Assembly (NCBI GenBank): GCA_022072445.1
Contig: JAJVHV010000002.1
Coordinates: 124,001 to 188,000, forward strand
Reading direction: 5' to 3'
From: Phycisphaerae bacterium
GTDB taxonomy: Bacteria > Planctomycetota > Phycisphaerae > UBA1845 > Fen-1342
Length of the DNA: 64,000 bases
Part shown: in pieces, positions 1 through 7,269 of the stretch
Position numbering within the stretch: position 1 is the first letter of the stretch
Layout: each line of letters starts with the position of its first letter
Program-made: the position numbers and the translations under genes
Notes under the pieces: generated by a model
The model's input: only the letters and a program-made list of their open reading frames with translations
The model's database searches: none
What the model was told of the DNA's origin: nothing

Positions 1-661
1 TCAGCGTTGTCTCCACCTTGCCGCCGACGCCGCCCAGTCCCTTGATCTTCGGGTGTGTCCGCGCCGGTTCGAGCAACTCGCCCGTCAGCAGGCAGGGAGT
101 CGGCTCGGCGGGCTCGTCATCGCTCTTGAAGAGCGTCGGGAAGTAGCCGCGCCACCACTCGTGCCAGCCATCGTCCTCGACCAGGATTTGCGGCTCGCCC
201 TCGTCAATCACCGCGAAGGTCACGTTTTCTGACGGCTTGGCCGGCTTCGAATGCGATGCCAGATCAGCGCACACCTTCTCACGCGTTTCGGTGTCCGAGA
301 GCGCATTGAAGAGCATTCGAAACCGGCGATCCGCCTCGCCGGCCTCGTTCAGCAACCGGAGGAAGTACTCGTGCTTGGCGCGCAGCTTCTTATCCGACTT
401 GTCGGCCTCGTACAGCAGCGCATACTCCGCGGTGTCGATCAAGAATTGCCGCATCGGCGTATCACCGGAGAATTTCAGGTGCGGCGCCTTGGCGAACGTC
501 CGGCCCTTGCTGCCTCTCGTGTTGGGGTCGGTCAGGTCCAGCACGTTCAGGAAGCGCCCCTTGGCGTTGAACACGACCAGCCAGCGGACCGTCTTGCGGG
601 TGAAGCCGGCTTCGGCGTCCAGACCCTTGCGCCGCGCATATTGAACCAATGCGTGCAACAT
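1..661 (-). CDS. cas8c: Cas8c/Csd1, type I-C Cascade large subunit (N-terminal part only)
   Basis: The reverse strand is open from an ATG at 661 to the left window edge (220 codons), beginning MLHALVQYARRKGL. Early features (an opening of the form MLxALxxYA, a KxxRWLVVFNAKG-like strand, KAPHLKFSGDTPMRQFLID) are those of Csd1/Cas8c, the large subunit of the type I-C Cascade complex that recognises the PAM and recruits Cas3. Family members are about 570-630 aa, so nearly two thirds of the gene lies outside the window. Its ATG overlaps the stop of cas5c by one base (TGATG), so the two are translationally coupled. The rest of the operon (normally cas7, cas4, cas1, cas2 and the array) should lie to the left. 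The assignment rests on the N-terminal sequence pattern together with the neighbours cas5c and cas3. Confidence 0.87.
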   Translation of the reverse strand, partial: MLHALVQYARRKGLDAEAGFTRKTVRWLVVFNAKGRFLNVLDLTDPNTRGSKGRTFAKAPHLKFSGDTPMRQFLIDTAEYALLYEADKSDKKLRAKHEYFLRLLNEAGEADRRFRMLFNALSDTETREKVCADLASHSKPAKPSENVTFAVIDEGEPQILVEDDGWHEWWRGYFPTLFKSDDEPAEPTPCLLTGELLEPARTHPKIKGLGGVGGKVETTL

Positions 662-1371
662 CAGCCGGCCCTCCGCGCGGGTTTGCGCACTTCCTTGCTC
701 TCGTACGCCGGAAAATTCAGCACACCGCTGCGGATCACCGCGTGAAACAGGCTGATAGACGGCTGGTCGTTGCTGCCGCCCGGCCGCGACAGGTCGAACA
801 CGTCGTAGACCATGAAGCCGACATCCTGATCCAGCGGCACAGGCGGCTTCTCCCGCTGTTCGCGTTCGACGTCTTCGACCAGGCGAAAGAACGCGACGAA
901 CTCGCGGCAGCCCAGGTACGGCTGCTGGAAGCACTTCCCCTGCGATGCGCGCCGGCGAAACTGTTCGTCGAACGCCGTCTGCTGGCGCTCGAAGCCAGGC
1001 CAGGGTACGATGCGGGCGTGAATGCGATAGCGCGGATTGCGGATCGCCATCGTCTGCCGCTGCTGGCGTGTGCCGCTGTCGTCGGCCATCAGGGCGACCG
1101 CCTGGGCGCCCTTGATCCACTTGCCGATGTTGGTCACGCTGGCCACGTCGCCCACCTCGTTGCGGCGCAGCGCGATGTACGTCGGCATCGCCAGCAATTC
1201 GACCCGCGTGACCTGCCAGCGGAATTCGGGCGGATGACAGTAGATTGCGTCGAGCAGGCCGCGGGCGCCGCTGTGCGGCGGAATTTGGAAGGACCAGCGC
1301 TCGACCTTGAGCTCCGGTCGGCTATAGCACGCGAAATCGCCCCATACCTCGATGACGTGTGTCGTGCTCAT
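661..1371 (-). CDS. cas5c: Cas5c (Cas5d), type I-C crRNA-processing subunit
   Basis: A 236-aa protein starting MSTTHVIEVWGDFACYSRPE. The run GDFACYSRPELKVERWS followed by PPHSGARGLLDAIYCHP is the signature N-terminal RAMP fold of Cas5d, where the glycine-rich helix turn and the RPE/K residues are well conserved. In type I-C systems Cas6 is absent and Cas5c itself cuts the pre-crRNA, staying bound to the 5' handle in Cascade. Length fits the family (about 210-240 aa). The ATG at 1371 overlaps the TGA of the small upstream gene (ATGA), and its own stop touches the cas8c start, so small gene, cas5c and cas8c form one tightly coupled unit. A longer in-frame extension to 1749 is open but would run through the promoter and inverted repeat, and was not used. 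Confidence 0.92.
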   Translation of the reverse strand: MSTTHVIEVWGDFACYSRPELKVERWSFQIPPHSGARGLLDAIYCHPPEFRWQVTRVELLAMPTYIALRRNEVGDVASVTNIGKWIKGAQAVALMADDSGTRQQRQTMAIRNPRYRIHARIVPWPGFERQQTAFDEQFRRRASQGKCFQQPYLGCREFVAFFRLVEDVEREQREKPPVPLDQDVGFMVYDVFDLSRPGGSNDQPSISLFHAVIRSGVLNFPAYESKEVRKPARRAG

Positions 1372-1592
1372 GGCTTGCTCTCCTTGTGTCGCGCTCCGAC
1401 CCAGCCGCGCTTGCGCGCGCTGAGGAAGCAGTGCCAACTCTGATCCTTGCGCAGCGGGCCGACCGTGGCGCTGAGTTGCTCGTGCAAGAGGTCGAACGCG
1501 GGCGTGTACGGGAGCCGATCGAGCGGAGGTGCGGTTCTCGCCAGTTCGGCGGCGGTCCTGAGCTGCCGGGCGGTGGGCTTCCAGTTCTTCAC
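1368..1592 (-). CDS. Small conserved-looking protein between cas3 and cas5c, function unknown
   Basis: A 74-aa reading frame with a GTG start at 1592, preceded by AGGAG at nine bases, and ending in an ATGA overlap with cas5c. The product begins MKNWKPTARQLRTAAELA and continues with RLPYTPAFDLLHEQL; it is basic, probably helical, with no recognisable enzyme motif, signal peptide or membrane segment. An ATG at 1661 in the same frame would lie upstream of the predicted transcription start (about 1626), so the GTG is preferred. Canonical type I-C operons run cas3-cas5-cas8c-cas7-cas4-cas1-cas2 without this gene. Its position as first gene of the Cascade transcript, directly behind a promoter embedded in an inverted repeat, would suit a small regulator or an accessory Cascade protein, but neither is shown by the sequence. 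Confidence 0.6.
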   Translation of the reverse strand: MKNWKPTARQLRTAAELARTAPPLDRLPYTPAFDLLHEQLSATVGPLRKDQSWHCFLSARKRGWVGARHKESKP

Positions 1593-1614
1593 TGCGGCTT
1601 TCTCCTGATCGGTT

Positions 1615-1748
1615 TGACAGCCACAGTACCAAATGATAAAGTATGACGATGCCGCAGTCAAGGCTCTCCACCGCTTTCGCGTGTGTTTTTTGCGTCAATG
1701 TCGCCTTCGCTCCAGAAGGCGGGGCTTGAAACGGTACTGTGGCTGTCA
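1615..1748. repeat. Perfect 16-bp inverted repeat flanking the Cascade promoter
   Basis: TGACAGCCACAGTACC at 1615-1630 is repeated as its exact reverse complement, GGTACTGTGGCTGTCA, at 1733-1748, separated by 102 bp. Both arms are exactly 16 bp; the flanking bases do not match. One arm overlaps the predicted transcription start of the Cascade genes. It could be a pair of operator sites, or the termini of a 134-bp miniature element; no target-site duplication is visible. Confidence 0.8.
1633..1661 (-). promoter_or_regulatory. Sigma-70-type promoter of the small gene-cas5c-cas8c unit
   Basis: On the minus strand TTGACT (1661-1656) is followed after exactly 17 bases by TATCAT (1638-1633), five of six matches to each hexamer. 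The start would fall near 1626, inside the right arm of the 16-bp inverted repeat, giving a leader of about 34 nt to the GTG at 1592. It implies that the Cascade genes are transcribed separately from cas3. Confidence 0.6.
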
Positions 1749-1769
1749 CTTAACGCGTGCGGAGCACCG

Positions 1770-1797
1770 GCGGGCGGGTCCGAAAGGGCCCGCCCGC
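1770..1797 (-). terminator. Strong hairpin behind cas3
   Basis: A 12-bp stem (1770-1781 with 1786-1797, one G-T wobble) closed by a GAAA/TTTC loop begins seven bases after the cas3 stop codon. It is very GC-rich but lacks a following T-tract on the minus strand, so it may be a weak terminator or an mRNA-stabilising end. It separates cas3 from the Cascade promoter. Confidence 0.5.
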
Positions 1798-1803
1798 TCT
1801 TCA

Positions 1804-4155
1804 TCAAACGACCCATTGTTCTTCCCCCTCGCACAACCCGAGAAGCCCGCTGTCGTAGCGCGTCTTATCCAACAGCACGAACCACTCCGCTTCATCGTTG
1901 TCAACTCGCTCACGTCGGCTGAATTGCACCGGCGCCAAGTGGCTCCAAATCGCCGCGTCGCGCTGCGGGCGATACGGGCTGACCGCGTGCGGCCGGGCTC
2001 GCCGAATCCAGTCGCGGATCGCGGCCAGTGAGCCGAACCCGGATTCGGCCTGGGCGCGAAGACGGGCGAGAACGCTCGCGTCGTAGGGAACAACGATGTT
2101 GATCGTGTTCGCCTCAATCAGCCGGTAATGGCGCGCCACTTTGGCGAAATCGCCGGCGGTCAGCGCCTCGTCGAGTTCACGCCGAACGCAGGTGGCTCCC
2201 GTCAGCCGGTAGAGCTGCCGGTAGTACGTCCGCAGCCGGGCCGGGTCGTTCAGGATTTCGATGCCGTCCAACTCGCCCGCCGACTCGGCGAGGCTGCGAA
2301 GGAACGTCGTCGTTGACTCCGCCGCCTGCTGATACGCCCCGCCGGGATACTGGCGCTTCCCGTCCGGCTCGGGCACGAAGACGCGTACGACACCGGACGC
2401 CGGCCGCGCGCCGTGCCGGTTGCACCGCCCGGCGGCCTGGGCGATCGCTTCCAGCGGCCCCAGCGCGCGATAGACGACCGGGAAGTCGATATCGACGCCG
2501 GCCTCGACGCACTGCGTGGCGACCAGTTGCACGGCACGGCCGCTCTTCAGCGCGAGCTGCGCGCAAGCAAGCACGTCGCCACGATGCACCGGACACATGT
2601 TCGTAGACAGGTGACAAACGCCCGGCGAGCCTCGGTCGGCAAGAAGCCGCGCCAGATTACTGGCGTGGCGCTTGAGATTGACGATGCAGAGAACCTGTGT
2701 CTCATTCGCCAACTCGTCGGCGATGGCGTCCCAGGAGGTCGGCTTCTCCGTTCGCCAGCTCACGTGGATTCTCCTTGCGGCGACGGCGAACTGCCGTTCC
2801 TGGATGCATGAGGTGATCTCGTGCGGCGTCCAGCCACCTGCGGCGAGCTTGCGAACTTCCGAATCCAGGTGGTCAAACGCGGGCTGCGTCGCCGTCGCGA
2901 ACAGGACGCTCGCTCCGAAGCGCTCGCACAGTCGCGACAGCGTCGCCAGCGTCGGCACGGCCAAATGCGCGGGCAACGTCTGAACTTCGTCGAACAGGAT
3001 GACGCTGTTGGCCAGTCGATGCAGTTTGCGGCACGCGGAGGGTCGGTGCGCCATAAGCGATTCGAGGCACTGGACGCTCGTGGTGAGCACGATCGGCGCG
3101 TCCCAGTTCTCCGCCAGGAGCCGGCCGAGAGGGACCCTGCCTTGGGCCGCGTCGATCGGTTCGGGAATCGGGGCGCCGTGCCGCTCCTGCGCCTGAACGT
3201 TGCTGTGGTCCTCGATGACGAAATGCTCTGGAAAGCCGTGCTCGGGATTGAACAAGCTCCGGTAGATGGCGGCCGTCTGCTCGATGATGTTCAGGAACGG
3301 CATGACCAGCACGATGCGGCACAGGCCGTGCTCGATCGCGTGACGCAACGCGAAAGCCAGCATCGCCAGCGTCTTGCCCGACCCGGTCGGCGCCGAGAGC
3401 GTGAACACGCCCCGCCGCATCGTCGCCGCCTTCAGGCACGCCGCGGCAAGTGTGTCCCGCATCTCGCGCACAGCCGAGTCGATTTCGTTGTCGCGGCCCA
3501 GCGATTCAATCCGGGCTTCGAGGACACTCAGCGCCTTCACGGCGTCCAGCGTAGGTCCCTCGGGCCGCGGCCGGCGCAGCGTGATCGCGTCGCCGTTGAA
3601 ATGCTCTTCCGTCGCCAGGAAATCGGCATCGACGAGCGCCGAGAAGAGCAACCGAACGTCGAGCATGTCGGCGGCTGGCAGGCCGCACATCGGCAGTCCG
3701 CCGCCAACAGGAGGGATGTCGAATCCATCCGCACGGAACCGAGCAAACAAGCCCGCCACGTCGAGCGAAGTGAAGCGGTCTGGGTCCTGCTCCATCGCCC
3801 TTCTGAATCGCTCGGCCAACTCGGCCGATGACTGAACCAGCGTGAGGCCCGTGTGGTGCCCCTCAATCGCAAGCGCTGGTGCCACGCCCAGGTCTGCGTG
3901 TGAGCATGCCGCGAAACGCGCGCCCACTGACGAGTGGTCCCGCCCGCGCTCTCCGGGGTCCGTCAGCCTTCGCTGGAACTGGTCCGCGTACTTTCCGAGG
4001 TCGTGAAGCAGTCCCGCGACGCGCGCTTGGCCTTCGGCGCCGAACGCCGCCGCGAAACGCGCCGCAAGTTCGGTGACGGAATCGATGTGTCTTCGGAGCA
4101 ACTCACGCGGCCCTGCGCCGTTGTCGTTTTCGCTGTGACCCCAGTATTCTGACAC
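1804..4155 (-). CDS. cas3: Cas3, type I-C CRISPR helicase-nuclease (HD + SF2 helicase)
   Basis: A 783-aa protein with the GTG at 4155 as likely start (MSEYWGHSENDN); a longer frame to 4212 has an atypical N-terminus. The HD nuclease domain comes first (LLHDLGKYADQFQRRL, then DHSSVGARFA and EGHHTGL supplying metal-binding histidines). The SF2 helicase follows: Walker A APTGSGKTLAML, DEVQ box ILFDEVQTLP in the DEAD-box position, motif III FATATQP, and motif VI QAAGRCNRHG. This is the single-strand nuclease and 3'-5' helicase that degrades target DNA after Cascade binding. Length fits HD-Cas3 of type I-C. All key residues appear intact, unlike the truncated copy just upstream (4249-4602). It ends before a strong hairpin, so it may be transcribed apart from Cascade. 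Confidence 0.95.
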   Translation of the reverse strand: MSEYWGHSENDNGAGPRELLRRHIDSVTELAARFAAAFGAEGQARVAGLLHDLGKYADQFQRRLTDPGERGRDHSSVGARFAACSHADLGVAPALAIEGHHTGLTLVQSSAELAERFRRAMEQDPDRFTSLDVAGLFARFRADGFDIPPVGGGLPMCGLPAADMLDVRLLFSALVDADFLATEEHFNGDAITLRRPRPEGPTLDAVKALSVLEARIESLGRDNEIDSAVREMRDTLAAACLKAATMRRGVFTLSAPTGSGKTLAMLAFALRHAIEHGLCRIVLVMPFLNIIEQTAAIYRSLFNPEHGFPEHFVIEDHSNVQAQERHGAPIPEPIDAAQGRVPLGRLLAENWDAPIVLTTSVQCLESLMAHRPSACRKLHRLANSVILFDEVQTLPAHLAVPTLATLSRLCERFGASVLFATATQPAFDHLDSEVRKLAAGGWTPHEITSCIQERQFAVAARRIHVSWRTEKPTSWDAIADELANETQVLCIVNLKRHASNLARLLADRGSPGVCHLSTNMCPVHRGDVLACAQLALKSGRAVQLVATQCVEAGVDIDFPVVYRALGPLEAIAQAAGRCNRHGARPASGVVRVFVPEPDGKRQYPGGAYQQAAESTTTFLRSLAESAGELDGIEILNDPARLRTYYRQLYRLTGATCVRRELDEALTAGDFAKVARHYRLIEANTINIVVPYDASVLARLRAQAESGFGSLAAIRDWIRRARPHAVSPYRPQRDAAIWSHLAPVQFSRRERVDNDEAEWFVLLDKTRYDSGLLGLCEGEEQWVV

Positions 4156-4248
4156 GCGCGCCTGCCTTCGCCGCTGACTCGCTGGGTTCGGAGAGTGTGC
4201 CCATCCTAACATCTACCGAATACGTCGGTCAACAGCATGCGCGGCGAT

Positions 4249-4602
4249 TCACAGCCCGGCATGAGCCTGCTCGGTGCCGGCGTGCAACGCCCCGGCGGTC
4301 GAATGATCGAGCCGGGTTCCCGGCCGCGACTCCTGATGAGCGTCGAGCTCGCTGGCCGAGCGCAAGTAGGCCTGAAACTCCGCCGAGTACTTTCCGATAT
4401 CGTGCCAGAGGCCGGCAAGACGCCCCCATTCGGCAGCGCCGAAGGCGGCGGCGAAACCCGCGGCGCCAGGGAAAAGCTCGTGTCCCTCGGCGACCAACCG
4501 AAGGTGGTCCGCCAGTGGCTCCCACTCTGTCGGCGGCGAGGCGTGGGTGTACAAGCGCGTGAACGACGGCATCCTGCAAAGCCCGCTCTCGTCGGGCAGC
4601 AC
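4249..4602 (-). pseudogene. Truncated second cas3 (HD-domain fragment)
   Basis: A 117-codon frame reading LYTHASPPTEWEPLADHL, then LAGLWHDIGKYSAEFQAYL, then RLDHSTAGALHAG, before losing similarity and stopping. These match the start of a Cas3 HD domain in order: the N-terminal histidine, the HDxxK motif and the DHSxxGA helix. The intact cas3 next to it has the equivalents LLHDLGKYADQF and DHSSVGARF, but the two differ too much to be a recent duplication. The fragment has no helicase and is shorter than even a stand-alone Cas3'' HD protein (about 200 aa), so it is most likely the broken end of another cas3, perhaps from an earlier CRISPR locus replaced by the present one. Confidence 0.75.
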
Positions 4603-4642
4603 GGTGTCATTGACGAATGGGAACTGGTATACTGGCTAGGTT

Positions 4643-5212
4643 GTGGTCTGCGACGCTGAGGGCGACCAAGGCGGGAGCCCGAAGGGCAACTCGGCCTGGC
4701 AGCGGCTGGGGTGGCGTGGGCTTCCAGCCCGCGAGCAGGATCGACGCCGACGGCTGGCGGGCGAGGACGCCCGCCCCACCCACACCTGGAGCGACGAGAC
4801 CGCCTTGCTCGACACGACCGCGGTCGACGACGACTGGTCCGCCGGCTACGTGGGCCTGTTCCACGGCCACGTCGCCAGCACGGCGGCGCAGGATTTCGAC
4901 GATGTGACGATCGGGTTCGATAATGAGGGCGCCCAAGGCGGAAGCCCGAATGCTGATCTGGACTTGGACGACGCCGGCGACTCGATCGTGATCAACGACG
5001 ACTTCGCCTCGAACGCCACATCGCTCACCTACGACGACAACGGCAACCTCACCGACGACGGCATCTTCAAGTTCGCCTACGACGCCTGGAATCGCTTGGT
5101 CAGCGTCAAGAGCCGCTACGCCGCCGGCACCACGCAGACGACCTTCGCGACGTACGCCTACGACGGCACGAATCGCCGCGCCAGCAAGGTCGTCACGAAC
5201 ACCGGGCAGTAG
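4643..5212 (+). pseudogene. RHS/YD-repeat protein remnant
   Basis: From about 4790 the frame encodes a LamG-like stretch (WSAGYVGLFHGH, QDFDDVTIGFDN) and then one clear RHS/YD segment, YDDNGNLTDDGIFKFAYDAW followed by NRLVSVKSRY and YAYDGTNRRASKV, ending abruptly in a stop. RHS proteins are normally thousands of residues long with many YD repeats, so this is an isolated fragment. The first 150 bases are not protein-like: they hold dispersed planctomycete repeats (TGGCGTGGGCTTCCAGCCCG and GGCGGGCGAGGACGCCCGCC). A roughly 28-bp repeat beginning GAGGGCG-CCAAGGCGG occurs both at about 4658 and inside the coding remnant at about 4925. Confidence 0.65.
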
Positions 5213-5220
5213 CAGTGCAT

Positions 5221-5943
5221 ATGGAACCATCCTCAATGCCTACCGGTTCGGTTGGTAGAATCGGCCGTACTTTCATCTGTCTGAGCCTGTTCGTTCTCCT
5301 GGCGGCCGGCCTGGCGGCGCTGAATGGGCCCGTTTATTGTCTCGCCAAGTTCTTTCACTATAGGGTTACTCTCGTGGACCTCTGGCTGCGCTGTGTGTGG
5401 TCGGAGTGCGGGTTGCATAGGCTCGATCAGACGTCCTTGGCGAGAGGCGGGTTCGTTCTCGCCGTACCGGATGGTATTCTGTTCTGGATTCACTACTGGA
5501 TTGTCGCGGGCGTGCTGCATGGAGTGCCGTGTTATGTAGCGATGGTCGCGGTGTGCGGCTCGGGATCCCGAAGGTACGTGGCGCGCGTCTGTCGTAGCGC
5601 GTTACGGTGGTCGCTGCTATACTCCACTGGCCTCGTGCTCGCATATGGCGTGCACTTCGCAGTCTGTCGACCTTCGTTCTATGTATATTCTTGTGCGGTT
5701 CTTAACTGGCCGGGACGTGATGCGCAGGATGCACTCTTGTGGCTTCTGCGGGATGCGGTCGTCTGGATGCCCCTCGTGTCTCTGTGTGCATTGGGACACG
5801 TATCACAGTGGACAGTCACAACACGCAACGTACACTGTTGTGTGCAGTGCGGTTATAATCTTACCGGAAACGTCAGTGGTAGGTGTCCTGAATGTGGTGC
5901 CGCATGCACGTGCGCCCGCGAACGCGTTGACGCATGGGGTTGA
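5221..5943 (+). CDS. Membrane protein with C-terminal planctomycete zinc ribbon
   Basis: About 240 aa. The N-terminal half has hydrophobic segments (FICLSLFVLLAAGLAAL near residue 20, HYWIVAGVLHGVPCYVAMVA, and a third near WSLLYSTGLVLAYGVHF), so an inner-membrane protein with about four to five helices is likely. The C-terminus carries CVQCGYNLTG...GRCPECG, a four-cysteine zinc ribbon that recurs at the end of many uncharacterised membrane proteins of Planctomycetota. No enzymatic motif is seen. GTG at 5215, ATG at 5221 and ATG at 5236 are all possible starts; none has a strong Shine-Dalgarno sequence. Its stop overlaps the start of the Mrr-like gene by ten bases. Function unknown. Confidence 0.65.
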   Translation: MEPSSMPTGSVGRIGRTFICLSLFVLLAAGLAALNGPVYCLAKFFHYRVTLVDLWLRCVWSECGLHRLDQTSLARGGFVLAVPDGILFWIHYWIVAGVLHGVPCYVAMVAVCGSGSRRYVARVCRSALRWSLLYSTGLVLAYGVHFAVCRPSFYVYSCAVLNWPGRDAQDALLWLLRDAVVWMPLVSLCALGHVSQWTVTTRNVHCCVQCGYNLTGNVSGRCPECGAACTCARERVDAWG

Positions 5944-6410
5944 GCGAGTTCCGGCGACTGATTCTCAAGGCGGCCCGGTTCGCTGCGCGGCCGCGTGGCT
6001 TCGCGATTAGCGAGCCCTGCGACTCGCTTTTCCGTCGCCTCGATGCAATTGACTCCACGCAATTCGAGGAACTCGGTGCGCGGGTGTATGAAGCGCAGGG
6101 GTATTCGGTGCAACGAACCGGAGCAAGCCACCACGGAGGCATCGACGTGATTGCCTCGCGCGAGAGCGGAGGCGCGCGAAGCCGGATTGCGGTGCAGTGC
6201 AAGCACCCAAAGGACAACGTCGGACGCCCGGTGCTCCAACAACGTTGGGGAGTGGTCAGCGCAGATCTGAGTTTTACCCGCGCCGACCTCGTGACGAGTG
6301 CGAGTTGTTCCGGCGAGGCGCGCGCGTTTGCAGGCGGCAAGCGGGTCACGCTGATTGAACGTGAGATGCTCATTCGGTTGGCGCGCGAGCACCAAGTCGC
6401 TGAATTGTAA
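5934..6410 (+). CDS. Mrr-like restriction endonuclease domain protein
   Basis: A 158-aa protein whose middle matches the Mrr_cat/restriction-endonuclease fold: FEELGARVYEAQGYSVQRTG, then GGIDVIASRESGG, then RIAVQCKH. The order of a helix with conserved E, D in GID and QxK in VQCKH is the PD-(D/E)xK active site of Mrr-type nucleases, which cut modified or foreign DNA. It is short (Mrr is about 300 aa) and lacks a DNA-recognition winged helix, so it is either a minimal nuclease or a partner of something else. It overlaps the zinc-ribbon gene upstream and is followed by what looks like the end of a decayed DNA methylase. Confidence 0.7.
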   Translation: MGLSEFRRLILKAARFAARPRGFAISEPCDSLFRRLDAIDSTQFEELGARVYEAQGYSVQRTGASHHGGIDVIASRESGGARSRIAVQCKHPKDNVGRPVLQQRWGVVSADLSFTRADLVTSASCSGEARAFAGGKRVTLIEREMLIRLAREHQVAEL

Positions 6411-6411
6411 T

Positions 6412-7269
6412 GAGCGCGGTCTGCACGACGAGATTGCCGCAATCCTATCGTGCCGCACGGTTGGGCGCCTGATCGAAGAACAGCTGATGGACTGCCATCC
6501 GCCCCAGCGCGCGCGGCGGATCGCGGCCGGGCCGCTCGTGCTGTCGGACGAACTGCGGCAGGACGATCGGCCGGCGCTGGACGATGCGGTGTTCGAATTG
6601 CTCGGCGTCACCGATGCGGTAGCGCGTGCGCAGCTCCTGCGACGCTTGCATGAAGACGTTGCGCGGCACTTCCGTCATATTCGCGTCGTGGACGTTGAGA
6701 AACAGGAGCAACGCTCGCGCTCGGCGAATCGGCGCTTCAGTGTGCAGGAATTGGCGGCCGATGCATGGGACGCGGCGGAACTGCCCGACCTGACGCCGCT
6801 GGCGGAGTGGCATGGCAAGCGGCCGGATTGCACGTCGGCCGTGAACATCCCGGAAGAGCGCCCGGCGGAGTTTTCGCAGTCGCCGATGTTCGACCCCGAA
6901 CGCGGTCTATTTCGGCCGCCGGCCGGCCGCTAAGGGGCGGGACGGCGCGGCCGGCTCGCATGTGGACTGCGCGTCGAACGCACAGCCCTTGACGCGGCGG
7001 GTGCCGCGCTGGCGGCACGGATCGCACCGCGATCCGCGAGCTTCGCTTGCACCGCCGTGTCACGGGTCATCGTCCGACTTGCAAACGTCGGTGTCGGGTC
7101 AACGTGCCGTCGGACAGTTTTCCGGCGGGGACGCGGGCGCCACGCTGCCTGGTCGTGCGAGGCGAAGTCGATGCGCGGCTACTCGCGGCGCGACTGCGGT
7201 TCGACGAACTGGCCGAAAGCCGCACCGGCGATCCGCGCTTGCAGGGGCAGATTGTCGAACATCGACAGA
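6412..7269 (+). pseudogene. Probable remnant of a DNA methylase C-terminus
   Basis: The frame ending at 6933 reads protein-like only in its middle: LDDAVFELLGVTDAVARAQ, RLHEDVARHFRHIRVVDVEK, FSVQELAADAWDA. It resembles the helical C-terminal tail of large N-6 DNA methylases seen in this phylum, but no catalytic motif (DPPF/NPPY or FxGxG) is present and there is no convincing start codon. A second short protein-like stretch in another frame (LRFDELAESRTGDPRLQGQ, about 7195-7260) may be its frameshifted continuation. The 336 bases from 6934 to 7269 hold no other feature. This is a tentative reading; the methylase link is from memory of the pattern, not from a search. Confidence 0.35.

Noticed and set aside
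1615-1748. The 16-bp inverted repeat as a proven insertion element
   Set aside because: No target-site duplication and no second copy found in the window, so only the repeat itself is reported.
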